NCBI GenBank assembly: GCA_910574835.1
Contig: CAJTDE010000011.1
Span: forward strand, 1-64,000
From: Clostridia bacterium
GTDB taxonomy: Bacteria; Bacillota; Clostridia; Lachnospirales; Lachnospiraceae
Length of the DNA: 64,000 nucleotides
Direction of reading: 5' to 3'
This document shows, in pieces, positions 1-7,484 of the stretch. A program made the translations under genes and the position numbers. Every line of letters starts with the position of its first letter. Position 1 is the first letter of the stretch. The notes under the pieces are model-generated. The model was not told the origin of the DNA and searched no databases. It saw only the letters and a program-made list of their open reading frames with translations.

Positions 1-117
1 AAGATTTTTACTAACCGTCCAAAAGTCAGTAATCTTATTTTACTCTGAGGTATCTTTTTATCAACCACCCTTCTTGGAATTCCTTATATTTGAATTATAC
101 AGGAAGCTCCTATTTGT
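1..117. other. Gene-free window edge with an orphan ribosome binding site
   Basis: No open frame of useful length is visible. On the minus strand, just beyond the end of repeat A1, there is an AATAGGAG Shine-Dalgarno at about 103-113 in the position where every other A element is followed by a gene, but no ATG follows within reach. A downstream gene may have been lost or interrupted here, for instance the missing transketolase C-terminal subunit. That is inference. Confidence 0.4.
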
Positions 118-284
118 AGTCGCTGCGCGACGGCACTAAAGGGTAAAGTCGCTTCGACGCACCTGCAATGAGAGGAACTTTTATTCGAAAGGGCACTCAT
201 AAAAGTTCCTCTCGTGTGTCTTTGCGACTTTACCGTCCGGCAAAAAATTTATCTAAATCGCTTGACATTTCTTAGCTAGACTAT
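118..284 (-). repeat. Repeat A1 (full length hairpin element)
   Basis: Full copy of family A, read on the minus strand. It starts ATAGTCTAGC, has a long hairpin with outer arms GGTAAAGTCGC/GCGACTTTACC and inner arms GAGAGGAACTTTTAT/ATAAAAGTTCCTCTC, and ends with the small hairpin GTCGCGCAGCGAC. It is followed by an AATAGGAG sequence without a gene. Confidence 0.9.
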
Positions 285-288
285 TAAA

Positions 289-456
289 AGTCGCTGCGCG
301 ACGGCACTAAAGGGTAAAGTCACTTCGGCACACCTGTAATGAAAGAAACTTTTATTCGAAAGGCACTCATAAAAGTTCCTCTCGTGCGCCTTTGCGACTT
401 TACCGTCCAGCCAAAAGTATTTCTTATAAACACTTGACATTTCTTAGCTGGACTAA
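289..456 (-). repeat. Repeat A2 (full length hairpin element)
   Basis: Second full A copy, joined head to tail to A1 through CGACTTTTAATAGTC. It differs from A1 at many positions, so this is not a very recent duplication. The internal arms remain largely complementary. Confidence 0.9.
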
Positions 457-459
457 TAT

Positions 460-490
460 AGTCGCTGCGCGGCGGTACTAAAGGCAAAGT
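460..490 (-). repeat. Repeat A3 (truncated, only the 3' end)
   Basis: Only about 31 bp of the constant A end remain (the GCGCAGCGACT side). The fragment runs directly into the end of the transketolase gene and supplies its stop codon. Confidence 0.75.
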
Positions 491-1296
491 TCCGCCAAGG
501 CTTCCTCTACCATCTTTGCAGTTACCGGCATATTGTGTGAGCCAAGTGCGCCTTCGATTTTGCCGTAGCCTTTTCCCTTAACGGTATTCAGAACAATCAC
601 GCTTGGCCTCTCATCCTGTGCCTTTGCTTTTTCAATTGCAGCTAAAATCTGCTCCACATCATTGCCGTCCTCTACATTTTGGGCATACCAGCCAAAGCTC
701 TCAAATTTCCCTGCTATGTCGCCCATCGCACATAGATTTTCCACATAGTCATCAATCTGGCACTTGTTGTAATCCACAAAGGCGATCACCTTGGAAAGCT
801 TCTTGGCATGTGCAAAAATGGCCGCCTCCCATACCTGTCCTTCCTCTACCTCTCCGTCTCCCAGAATCAAATATGTATAATTGTCATAGCCCTTCAGACG
901 GTTGCCGCAGGCAATTCCCATTGCCGAGCTTGCACCCTGCCCCAGAGAGCCGGTTGTCATATCGATTCCCGGGGTACGGTTCATATCACAATGGCTGGGC
1001 AGATTTGTTCCGGGCTTGTTCAAGGTATCCAGCATCTCTACCGGAAAATATCCTTTTAAGGCCAGTGCGGCATATACGGCCGGTCCTGCATGTCCCTTGG
1101 ATACCACAAGCATATCCCTGTCATCCTTATTTGGTTCCTTCGGATCGATGTTCATAACACCGCTATATAAAACAGCCAGTACGTCTGCGATGGACAAGGC
1201 TCCTCCAATATGACCAACGCCTAAGTTTCCAATGCATTTTATTGTTTCCCTGCGAATCTCAACGGCAAACTTTTTTATCTCACTTATATTCTGCAT
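478..1296 (-). CDS. Transketolase, N-terminal (thiamine diphosphate binding) subunit
   Basis: 272 residues, the usual size of the N-terminal half of split transketolases, which transfer two-carbon units between sugars or sugar analogues. The thiamine diphosphate motif begins at GDGEVEEGQVWEA (about residues 146-158) and continues to the FVDYNKCQID segment; GHIGGALS near the N terminus is typical. The start has a good AAGGAG site. It is the last gene of the operon coming from the 7203 end. The C-terminal (pyrimidine and sugar binding) half is not found next to it: downstream lie only A repeats and the window edge. The last residues and stop codon lie in a truncated A repeat. In split enzymes both halves are needed, so the partner must be outside the window or lost. 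Family call is firm; substrate is not known. Confidence 0.9.
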   Translation of the reverse strand: MQNISEIKKFAVEIRRETIKCIGNLGVGHIGGALSIADVLAVLYSGVMNIDPKEPNKDDRDMLVVSKGHAGPAVYAALALKGYFPVEMLDTLNKPGTNLPSHCDMNRTPGIDMTTGSLGQGASSAMGIACGNRLKGYDNYTYLILGDGEVEEGQVWEAAIFAHAKKLSKVIAFVDYNKCQIDDYVENLCAMGDIAGKFESFGWYAQNVEDGNDVEQILAAIEKAKAQDERPSVIVLNTVKGKGYGKIEGALGSHNMPVTAKMVEEALAELCL

Positions 1297-1329
1297 ACTA
1301 TCAACTCCTTTTTTGACCTTCTTTTCTGC

Positions 1330-1803
1330 TCAGCCATAAATTTCTTTTTCCAAAGCCGCTACCTTTTCCTTCGCTCCTTTTAAGAACTCCTGACGCCATT
1401 CCTCTAAGCCTTCCGTAAAATCAGTTGCAAGAAAGATGTCCACCATCTCACAGCCCACCTCCGAAGCCAGCTTCCAACCGCCCATAGTCATAACATTCGC
1501 GTCATTGATCGCTCTGCACATTCTGGCATCATAGAGATCGGTACACGGCATGGCGTATACGCCCTTATATTTATTCGCCACAATTGCCATCCCGGCGCCT
1601 GTTCCGCAGATCAAAATTCCCTTCTCAAACTCACCGCTCTGAATCTTAGGCGCCAGGGCTGCCGCCGTAACAAAGAATGGTTTTACATGATCCAAATCTA
1701 AAGTTCCGCAATCTTCTATTTCAAAGCCTTTTTCTTCCAAATGAGCTTTAACAGCCTCCTTTAAAGTAAAACCTGATTTATCTGAGCCTAATATTACCTT
1801 CAT
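1330..1803 (-). CDS. RpiB/LacAB-family sugar isomerase with altered active site
   Basis: 157 residues, full length for the RpiB family, which interconverts aldose and ketose phosphates through a cysteine base. The catalytic loop ICGTGAGM with Cys66 and Thr68 is present. Compared with E. coli RpiB as I remember it, the histidine after Asp in the CDH motif is Lys9 (SDKSG), the ring-opening His99 of the RQHND segment is Ile99 (RAIND), and the GGRHxxR phosphate-binding segment reads TEGLEEWR. These changes argue against ribose 5-phosphate and suggest a substrate lacking the phosphate or unable to close into a ring. It lies 33 bp upstream of the transketolase subunit in a sulfonate-type ABC operon. 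A role like the 4-sulfoerythrose isomerase of the sulfo-transketolase pathway is an attractive inference, not shown. Confidence 0.85.
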   Translation of the reverse strand: MKVILGSDKSGFTLKEAVKAHLEEKGFEIEDCGTLDLDHVKPFFVTAAALAPKIQSGEFEKGILICGTGAGMAIVANKYKGVYAMPCTDLYDARMCRAINDANVMTMGGWKLASEVGCEMVDIFLATDFTEGLEEWRQEFLKGAKEKVAALEKEIYG

Positions 1804-1823
1804 CTTCTTTTCCTCCTAATTGT

Positions 1824-1875
1824 AGTCGCTGCGCGATGGCACTAAAGGGCAAAGTCACTTCGGCGCACCTGTAAT
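1824..1875 (-). repeat. Repeat A4 (5'-truncated)
   Basis: 52 bp of the 3' part of family A, between the EamA gene and the RpiB-like gene. It ends CGCAGCGACT and is followed directly by TTAGGAGG, the ribosome binding site of the RpiB-like gene. Confidence 0.85.
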
Positions 1876-1887
1876 CTATATTTTCCT

Positions 1888-2799
1888 TTATGTATGCTTC
1901 TGCTCGGCCAAAATGCCGAAGGCTCCGGCCATAACCACTGCCATTCCCAGATACTGCTCTGTTACCATTCGCTCCTGAAAGAGCACAAATGTAATCAAAG
2001 TAGATACCAAAGGCATGAGAAGCAAACATGTCTTTACCAGCCAAACCGGATAATTCCTGAGATTATAATAATAAACCACATAAATAAGCGTCTGCCCCAA
2101 AGCTGCCAGCAATAATGCCAGACCCACCTCTTTTTCCTGCAGTACAAGTCCAAGCTGTCCCAAAGTCCCCATTGCCAGCGAAGCCCCTGTAAAATAAAGC
2201 ATTGTGAGCATATTGTTATAATACGCCACTACATCGTCACAGACGGGATTCTTCTCATCTAACTGAACGCTTTTAATCACAAATGCATTCAGAGACACAA
2301 AAAATGCACTTAGCAGAAAAAACACATTCCCCGGATCTCCCACCTGAAAGCTTGTAAAATCCACACCCATAACCAAAAATACGCCAAACAGCATCACAAA
2401 AGTACAGGCCCAGGACTTCCATGTAAATTTCTGCTTGTAAATCATCATAGAAAGAAGATTTACCATAAGGACATCACATTTAAGCAAAGCTGTGCCGCTT
2501 GCAGCGGAAGACATGGACAAACCGATGAAGGCTGTCAGATCCAAAAGGAAACCCAGCGTACCAATCATAAGCAGACGCTTCCACACACCATGCACTTGCA
2601 GCAATAGCGGAAGCTCCCTCCGCCTCCACATAAGAACGGTCAGGAACAGCATGGTCAGAAAACGGATTCCAACACCTGAGGTAAACACGGACGTATATCC
2701 CACAAGCCGCTGACTTGCCACATAATAGCTGCCCCAGATAACAGGGAGTATCAGCATCGGAACAATTTTTTTCTTACCTGTCTCCATAGCTACCACCAT
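1888..2799 (-). CDS. EamA/DMT-superfamily membrane transporter
   Basis: 303 residues with about ten hydrophobic segments, the size and layout of drug/metabolite transporters made of two EamA repeats. Such proteins export or exchange small metabolites across the cytoplasmic membrane. The frame overlaps the end of the upstream ATPase gene by 10 bp, so translation is probably coupled; the start may instead be the internal ATG at 2787 (METGKKK), which has a weak GGTGG in front. Its position between an ABC importer and two sugar-converting enzymes suggests it exports an end product of the pathway, for example a short sulfonate if the locus handles a sulfosugar. Family call good, substrate unknown. 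Confidence 0.85.
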   Translation of the reverse strand: MVVAMETGKKKIVPMLILPVIWGSYYVASQRLVGYTSVFTSGVGIRFLTMLFLTVLMWRRRELPLLLQVHGVWKRLLMIGTLGFLLDLTAFIGLSMSSAASGTALLKCDVLMVNLLSMMIYKQKFTWKSWACTFVMLFGVFLVMGVDFTSFQVGDPGNVFFLLSAFFVSLNAFVIKSVQLDEKNPVCDDVVAYYNNMLTMLYFTGASLAMGTLGQLGLVLQEKEVGLALLLAALGQTLIYVVYYYNLRNYPVWLVKTCLLLMPLVSTLITFVLFQERMVTEQYLGMAVVMAGAFGILAEQKHT

Positions 2800-3533
2800 T
2801 TGATCTGGCTTGTCACATATTCTCTCAGCTCAATGAACTCCGAAGAAGCAATATTCCTCGGCCTGGGAAGCTCTATCTTCTTCTCCTCCTTGATGGTTGT
2901 AGGCTTGTTGGAAAGAATCAGACACTTTTCTGACAGATAAACAGCCTCTTCAATATTGTGGGTGATAAATAATACGGTGCTTCCCGTCTTTTGCCAGAGC
3001 TTAATGACCTGATCCTCCAGGTAGTAACGCACCTTAATATCCATCTGTGCATAAGGTTCGTCCATCAGCAGCAAATCCGGGTGCAGGGCAAATGCTCGTC
3101 CAATCACCACGCGCTGCTCCAAGGATGCGCTCAACTCATGGGGATAAGATTTCCGCACGGCTTCCAGCCCCAGCGTCTCCATAATCTCTTTCGTGCGCTC
3201 CTCAATCACATCCTTGGGATACTTCTTAATCTTCAGACCATACTGAATGTTTTCTTCTACTGTCAGCCATTGATAAGCGGAAGGCTCCTGAAACACAAAG
3301 GCCATATTGTGTTTTTTGGGATCTGCCGGCTCGTTGTCAATCAGAATCTGTCCTTCTGTCGGCTCCAACAGCTTTACAAGCAGGTTCAGAAAGGTTGTTT
3401 TTCCACATCCGGTAGGACCTACAATACATACAAAGTCGCCTTTTTTTACATCAAAAGAGATATTGTCCAGCACCAGCAGGTCGCCAAACTTTTTTGTCAA
3501 GCCACGGACCTTTACTTTTACGTCCTCACTCAT
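2790..3533 (-). CDS. ABC transporter ATP-binding protein, nitrate/sulfonate/taurine type (second ATPase)
   Basis: 247 residues from the ATG that follows TAGGAGGATAAGT. The open frame extends further upstream but only into repeat A5, so that part is not coding. Walker A GPTGCGKTT, the signature loop is the unusual LSASLEQRV instead of LSGG, and Walker B is LLLMDEPYAQMD, followed by the switch histidine in FITHNIEEA. Together with the ATPase at 3747-4502 it would power two related permeases, a heteromeric importer. The loss of the two glycines in the LSGGQ motif may make one composite ATP site weak, as in many asymmetric ABC dimers. Member of the operon from 7203. Confidence 0.9.
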   Translation of the reverse strand: MSEDVKVKVRGLTKKFGDLLVLDNISFDVKKGDFVCIVGPTGCGKTTFLNLLVKLLEPTEGQILIDNEPADPKKHNMAFVFQEPSAYQWLTVEENIQYGLKIKKYPKDVIEERTKEIMETLGLEAVRKSYPHELSASLEQRVVIGRAFALHPDLLLMDEPYAQMDIKVRYYLEDQVIKLWQKTGSTVLFITHNIEEAVYLSEKCLILSNKPTTIKEEKKIELPRPRNIASSEFIELREYVTSQIKWW

Positions 3534-3550
3534 ACTTATCCTCCTATAAA

Positions 3551-3719
3551 AGTCGCTGCGCGACGGCACTAACGGGTAAAGCCGCTTCGGCACACCTGTG
3601 ATGAGAGAAGCATTTATTCGAAAGGGCACTCATAAAAGTTCCTCTCGTGCGCCTTTGCGGCTTTACCGGCCGGTAGAAATTATTTTTCAAAATTACTCAA
3701 CATTTCTTAACCGGACTAT
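3551..3719 (-). repeat. Repeat A5 (full length hairpin element)
   Basis: Full A copy between two ATPase genes. Its outer stem shows a compensatory pair: GGTAAAGCCGC with GCGGCTTTACC, where other copies have GGTAAAGTCGC with GCGACTTTACC. Flanked by CTTTTAATAG at the 5' end and ACTTTTATAG at the 3' end, the latter running into the GGAGGA ribosome binding site. Confidence 0.9.
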
Positions 3720-3746
3720 TAAAAGTTCGTAATGTTTCTCCCTGTC

Positions 3747-4502
3747 CTAAATATCCAGATCCGTATTCTCTACAATCTCGTTGCGCAGCTCCAGAAAAGC
3801 TCTGTCCGTCTGGCTTCTGGGCCTGGGTAGATCTACAATATATTCCTTTTTGATATACGACGGACGGGAGGCCAGAAGAAGAATCCGATCTCCCAGATAC
3901 ACGGCTTCCTCTACGTTATTTGTAACAAATACAATGGTTCTCTTATTCTTCTCCCAAATCTTTATGATCTCATCCTCCATCTGATAACGGGTCTGAGCAT
4001 CCAACGCCCCAAAGGGTTCATCCATCAGCATAATATCTGATTCCGATGCGTAAGCCCGCGCAATCCCCACACGCTGCTTCATACCGCCGGAAAGCTGCTT
4101 GGGAAGAGAGGACTCAAACCCCTGCAGGCCCACCAGGTTGATGTATTCCCGGGCCTTCGCCCTGCGGGTCTCTTTATCCACACCCTTGAGTTTTTGATTC
4201 ATTTCCACATTGCCAATAACTGTCTTCCAGGGAAAGAGGGCGTATTTCTGAAACACGACTCCCAAATCACCCATAGTGGGTCTGCTCCCGTCAAACTCAA
4301 TCGCCCCGGAGGTCTGCTTCTCCAAATCCGCCATAATGTTCAGCATTACGGTTTTTCCGCATTGGCCCGGCCCGAGAAGCACCAAAAATTCATTTTCTTT
4401 TACATCAAAGGTGATATCCTTCAGCACTTCTACCGTCCGATCCTTCAGGTAGAAGGTTTTGCTGATATTTTTCAGACTTATTTTGTTTTTGAGAACTGCC
4501 AT
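3747..4502 (-). CDS. ABC transporter ATP-binding protein, nitrate/sulfonate/taurine type (first ATPase)
   Basis: 251 residues from ATG with AAGGAG ten bases upstream; a TTG two codons earlier is possible. Walker A region GPGQCGKTV carries a Gln where Ser/Gly is common, the signature LSGGMKQRV is canonical, and Walker B is IMLMDEPFGALD. Closest to SsuB/TauB-type ATPases, which energise uptake of sulfonates, nitrate or pyrimidine precursors. It overlaps the preceding permease gene by 25 bp. With its neighbour at 2790 it forms a pair of non-identical ATPases, matching the pair of permeases. Confidence 0.92.
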   Translation of the reverse strand: MAVLKNKISLKNISKTFYLKDRTVEVLKDITFDVKENEFLVLLGPGQCGKTVMLNIMADLEKQTSGAIEFDGSRPTMGDLGVVFQKYALFPWKTVIGNVEMNQKLKGVDKETRRAKAREYINLVGLQGFESSLPKQLSGGMKQRVGIARAYASESDIMLMDEPFGALDAQTRYQMEDEIIKIWEKNKRTIVFVTNNVEEAVYLGDRILLLASRPSYIKKEYIVDLPRPRSQTDRAFLELRNEIVENTDLDI

Positions 4503-5257
4503 GGACAAAGCACTCCTTCCAGCTTACTTAAAATGGTTGACAGCAGCAGACTGACAACGCCGATTACCAGCATACAAGCCACGATCAGGGCCGTATCGCC
4601 TGATTCTTGTCCGCGGACAATCAAAAAACCTACTCCCTGCTTTGCCGCAATCATCTCTGCCGCCACCACGCACATCCATCCGCTGGAAAGGGCTGTCCGG
4701 ATTCCGGCCAGGATAGCCGGAGTGGTAGCCGGAAGTGTAATCTCTGTCAGAAGCTGCCTCCGATTTGCTCCGAGTACCAGACCGGCATTGATCAAAAGCG
4801 AATCAATCTCTTTAATTCCGGAATAAGTATTTAACACAATGGGAACAAAGGAACCGATGAAAACAATTACAACCTTCGGCAGCTCTCCAATTCCGCACCA
4901 CAGGATCACAAGGGGAATCCAGGCAATCGGAGGGATAGGCCGCAAAATCTCAAATACCGGATCCGCAAATGCATGAAAGCTTGTGCTCCATCCAAGTCCT
5001 ACTCCCAAGCCAATACCAAGGACAATCGCAAAAACAAAGGCAATCAGTACTCGTTTCAGGCTCATCCACATATGTACCGGCAAAACTGCTTTTGATATAG
5101 GATGGACGCAGATGTCCAAGAACCGCATAAGCGTTGCGTAAGGCGTAGGAATCATACTGCCTTCACCCTGAGCCACCAGCATCCATCCTCCCAAAAGGAT
5201 TGCGATGGATATGATTGGCAACATATAATACCATTTTTTTGTGTCCGCACTATTCAT
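4478..5257 (-). CDS. ABC transporter permease, SsuC/TauC type
   Basis: 259 residues from ATG; GGAGG lies eight bases upstream and an earlier in-frame GTG is less likely. Six hydrophobic segments and the BPD_transp_1 EAA-like loop IRTALSSGWMCVVAAEMIAAKQGVG near residue 180, which docks with the ATPase. The ATG overlaps the TGA of the preceding permease (ATGA), so the two are translationally coupled. The two permeases share layout and motifs such as ILRPIPPIAWIPL, and look like products of an old duplication. Confidence 0.92.
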   Translation of the reverse strand: MNSADTKKWYYMLPIISIAILLGGWMLVAQGEGSMIPTPYATLMRFLDICVHPISKAVLPVHMWMSLKRVLIAFVFAIVLGIGLGVGLGWSTSFHAFADPVFEILRPIPPIAWIPLVILWCGIGELPKVVIVFIGSFVPIVLNTYSGIKEIDSLLINAGLVLGANRRQLLTEITLPATTPAILAGIRTALSSGWMCVVAAEMIAAKQGVGFLIVRGQESGDTALIVACMLVIGVVSLLLSTILSKLEGVLCPWQFSKTK

Positions 5258-6042
5258 TCCCGATACCTCCACGGAGCTACCTTTTTCTCAAACATTGCCA
5301 AGATGTTATTGAGAAGCGCCCCAGTAATGCCGATGGTAAACATTCCTACAATGATAATATCCGGCCGTATCAATGTTCTTCCAAGCTGAATCATATAACC
5401 CAGCCCCCGTGTAGAAGCCAGCATCTCTGCCGCAACCAGTGTTGTCCAAGAATTGTTGAGAGACAACCGAATGCCTGTAAATACCATATTCATCGAAGAA
5501 GGTATGCAAACTGTTGTAAAAATCTCCCACTCGCTGGCTCCAAATGTTTTCGCCACATTAATTCTCACAGGGTCTGTGAGACGGATTCCCAGATACGAAT
5601 TGATGACACAGGGAACAAATGCTGCTACAAAGATGATAAACATTTTTGCCGGCATACCGATTCCCATCGTTAAAATGATAATTGGAATCCAGGCAATGGG
5701 TGGAATGGGACGAATAATCTCAAATATAGGATTCAACAGAAAGCTTGCTACCTTATAGTAACCCATCACCCATCCAAGAGGCACTCCTATCACAACTGCA
5801 ACTACAAAGCTGGAAAGCGCCAGCTTTAAACTTTGCATAAAATGCTGCGGAAGGGTAGAGCCATCCGGATTCGCATTGGTAAGCTTGAAAATAAAGGTTC
5901 CAATCACGGTTGAGGGAGGGCTTAAGGTGCGATCCGACACCCATCCCAAACGAACACTCAGCTCCCATATTCCGAAAAATATAAGCAGTCCCACCAGGCT
6001 CATACAGAGATATTTCATCTTATTTTTCTTTTTATTTTCCAT
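5254..6042 (-). CDS. ABC transporter permease, SsuC/TauC type
   Basis: 262 residues, six predicted membrane segments, with the EAA-like loop IRLSLNNSWTTLVAAEMLAS about residue 185. Shares the IIRPIPPIAWIPI motif with the downstream permease. It follows the binding-protein gene by about 30 bp and couples to the next permease by ATGA overlap. Two distinct permeases in one operon imply a heterodimeric channel. Confidence 0.92.
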   Translation of the reverse strand: MENKKKNKMKYLCMSLVGLLIFFGIWELSVRLGWVSDRTLSPPSTVIGTFIFKLTNANPDGSTLPQHFMQSLKLALSSFVVAVVIGVPLGWVMGYYKVASFLLNPIFEIIRPIPPIAWIPIIILTMGIGMPAKMFIIFVAAFVPCVINSYLGIRLTDPVRINVAKTFGASEWEIFTTVCIPSSMNMVFTGIRLSLNNSWTTLVAAEMLASTRGLGYMIQLGRTLIRPDIIIVGMFTIGITGALLNNILAMFEKKVAPWRYRE

Positions 6043-6072
6043 AAATCCAAGATACCGTTCCTTTCATTATGT

Positions 6073-7203
6073 TTATTCCATAGAAAGACCCTTCTCTTCT
6101 GCAATTGCCCGGATAAATTCGCTGTCAATAAAGCCATTATCCACCAGGCTCTGCTTATCTTCTTCTGTGTAGCTACCCTGATCCACAAAGAAATCAATTA
6201 CATTCTCCATCACCGCATCCATCTTTCTGGAGCCTGGTTCACCTTTGAAATATTCAATATTATCTTCCAGTGTACGCAATGGGCGATCTTCTATAAAACG
6301 CTGAGCCATAGCTTCGTCCGTATCTATGCCATTGTCAAGCTGCATATCCAATAAGTAAGCCGCCTGTCCTTCGTTGTCATCCTTATATTTATCACAGATT
6401 TCAAGATAGGTCTTCATCCAGGCATAAACAGCATCCCAGTTTTCTTCGATAGCTTTCTCCGATGCGACTAAGATTGTCGGAAATTCTTCTCCGGCTGCCT
6501 CTCCGCAGGATACTCTCACCCAGCCTTCTTCCTCTGCCTGATATGACTGAGGATCCCAAAGAGCTACCACATCTCCCTCGCCTGCCTTGAATGCAGCATA
6601 AGCGGAAGGTACATCCATATGTACGATATTTACATCATTCTGTGTCAGACCTAATTTTGACAAAGTTGCAACCAATCCAAAATGAACACTGGTAGAGGTC
6701 GCACAGAGGATGGTCTTGCCTCTCCAGGTATCCGCATTTCCGTAAATATCCGGATGGCCTTCTACCTCTCCCTGAATCTGCGCGATTTCACTGTCCGGTC
6801 TTACAAAATAATCAATGGAAACGGAATCTTCTACGGCAATACCGATGATCTTTGCATTATAGGCAACGCCTGCCGCAATCGCCGGAGCGGAACCATAAGC
6901 TCCAACCTCCCACTCATCTGCTCCTAGGGCTTCGTTCTGTGTGTTTCCGCCCGAGAACCAGAGGATTTCCATATTAAGTCCTGCCTCCGAAAAGGCGCCT
7001 TCCTGATCGCCAATGTAACTGGGAAGCCCGTGACTGTAGGGCTGATGGCTTGCTACAATCGAAAGCTCCTTGGCTGCCGCTTCATCGCCGGAGGATGCCG
7101 GCGCCGGCGCTTCTTCCTTGGATCCTCCACAGCCTGCTAATGATGCTGTTACTAACCCTACTGCTGTTAACAGAGCAACCAGCTTCTTACTTCTACTTTT
7201 CAT
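6073..7203 (-). CDS. Substrate-binding lipoprotein, SsuA/NMT1 family
   Basis: 376 residues. Signal peptide with lipobox (TASLAGCGGSKEE; Cys25), then an acidic, alanine-rich linker and an NMT1/SsuA-like bilobed domain (SIVASHQPYSHGLPSYIGDQ onward). The protein would sit on the outer face of the membrane and deliver substrate to the paired permeases. First gene of the operon, with a strong promoter at 7291-7319 and GGAGG site. This family binds sulfonates, nitrate or thiamine-precursor-like molecules; together with transketolase and an RpiB-like isomerase downstream, a sulfosugar or a related small sugar derivative is a reasonable guess. Substrate is inference. Confidence 0.9.
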   Translation of the reverse strand: MKSRSKKLVALLTAVGLVTASLAGCGGSKEEAPAPASSGDEAAAKELSIVASHQPYSHGLPSYIGDQEGAFSEAGLNMEILWFSGGNTQNEALGADEWEVGAYGSAPAIAAGVAYNAKIIGIAVEDSVSIDYFVRPDSEIAQIQGEVEGHPDIYGNADTWRGKTILCATSTSVHFGLVATLSKLGLTQNDVNIVHMDVPSAYAAFKAGEGDVVALWDPQSYQAEEEGWVRVSCGEAAGEEFPTILVASEKAIEENWDAVYAWMKTYLEICDKYKDDNEGQAAYLLDMQLDNGIDTDEAMAQRFIEDRPLRTLEDNIEYFKGEPGSRKMDAVMENVIDFFVDQGSYTEEDKQSLVDNGFIDSEFIRAIAEEKGLSME

Positions 7204-7221
7204 TTTGTCCTCCTTTTCTTT

Positions 7222-7252
7222 CCTCCAACAAATTATTCTGACCAGTTGGAGG
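7222..7252 (-). promoter_or_regulatory. Leader hairpin containing an anti-Shine-Dalgarno sequence
   Basis: In the transcript leader of the binding-protein gene, CCTCCAAC pairs with GTTGGAGG across 15 bases. CCTCC could instead pair with the true ribosome binding site GGAGG at about 7207-7211. This allows two alternative folds; regulation by it is inference. Confidence 0.4.
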
Positions 7253-7256
7253 TTTT

Positions 7257-7319
7257 TTAATTAAATTACTTAATTAATTATTGTAGGACTATCATATCAA
7301 CTTGCTTTCTCTTTGTCAA
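7257..7319 (-). promoter_or_regulatory. SigA-type promoter with TTAATTAA operator
   Basis: TTGACA (7314-7319) and TATGAT (7291-7296) with a 17-base spacer drive the ABC operon. Just downstream of the start, 7257-7281 holds two TTAATTAA blocks in palindromic arrangement. TTAATTAA recurs at about 7460-7467 next to the ROK gene, so the divergent ROK protein is the likely repressor. Confidence 0.7.
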
Positions 7320-7484
7320 TTCAAACATTTTCACATATTTTGCAATCTATTTTTGTGCAATACTTACATATTTTTTGATTCACAAAATAGTAATTGCATA
7401 TTTTTTAATTTTTTTATATAATTAACATATATATTTATTTTTCCAACAACAGGGAATCCTTAATTAATACGGGAAGTGTATCTA

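Noticed and set aside
2790-3629. Longer N terminus for the second ATPase
   Set aside because: The extra about 32 residues come from repeat A5, and a strong TAGGAGGA site precedes the internal ATG at 3533.
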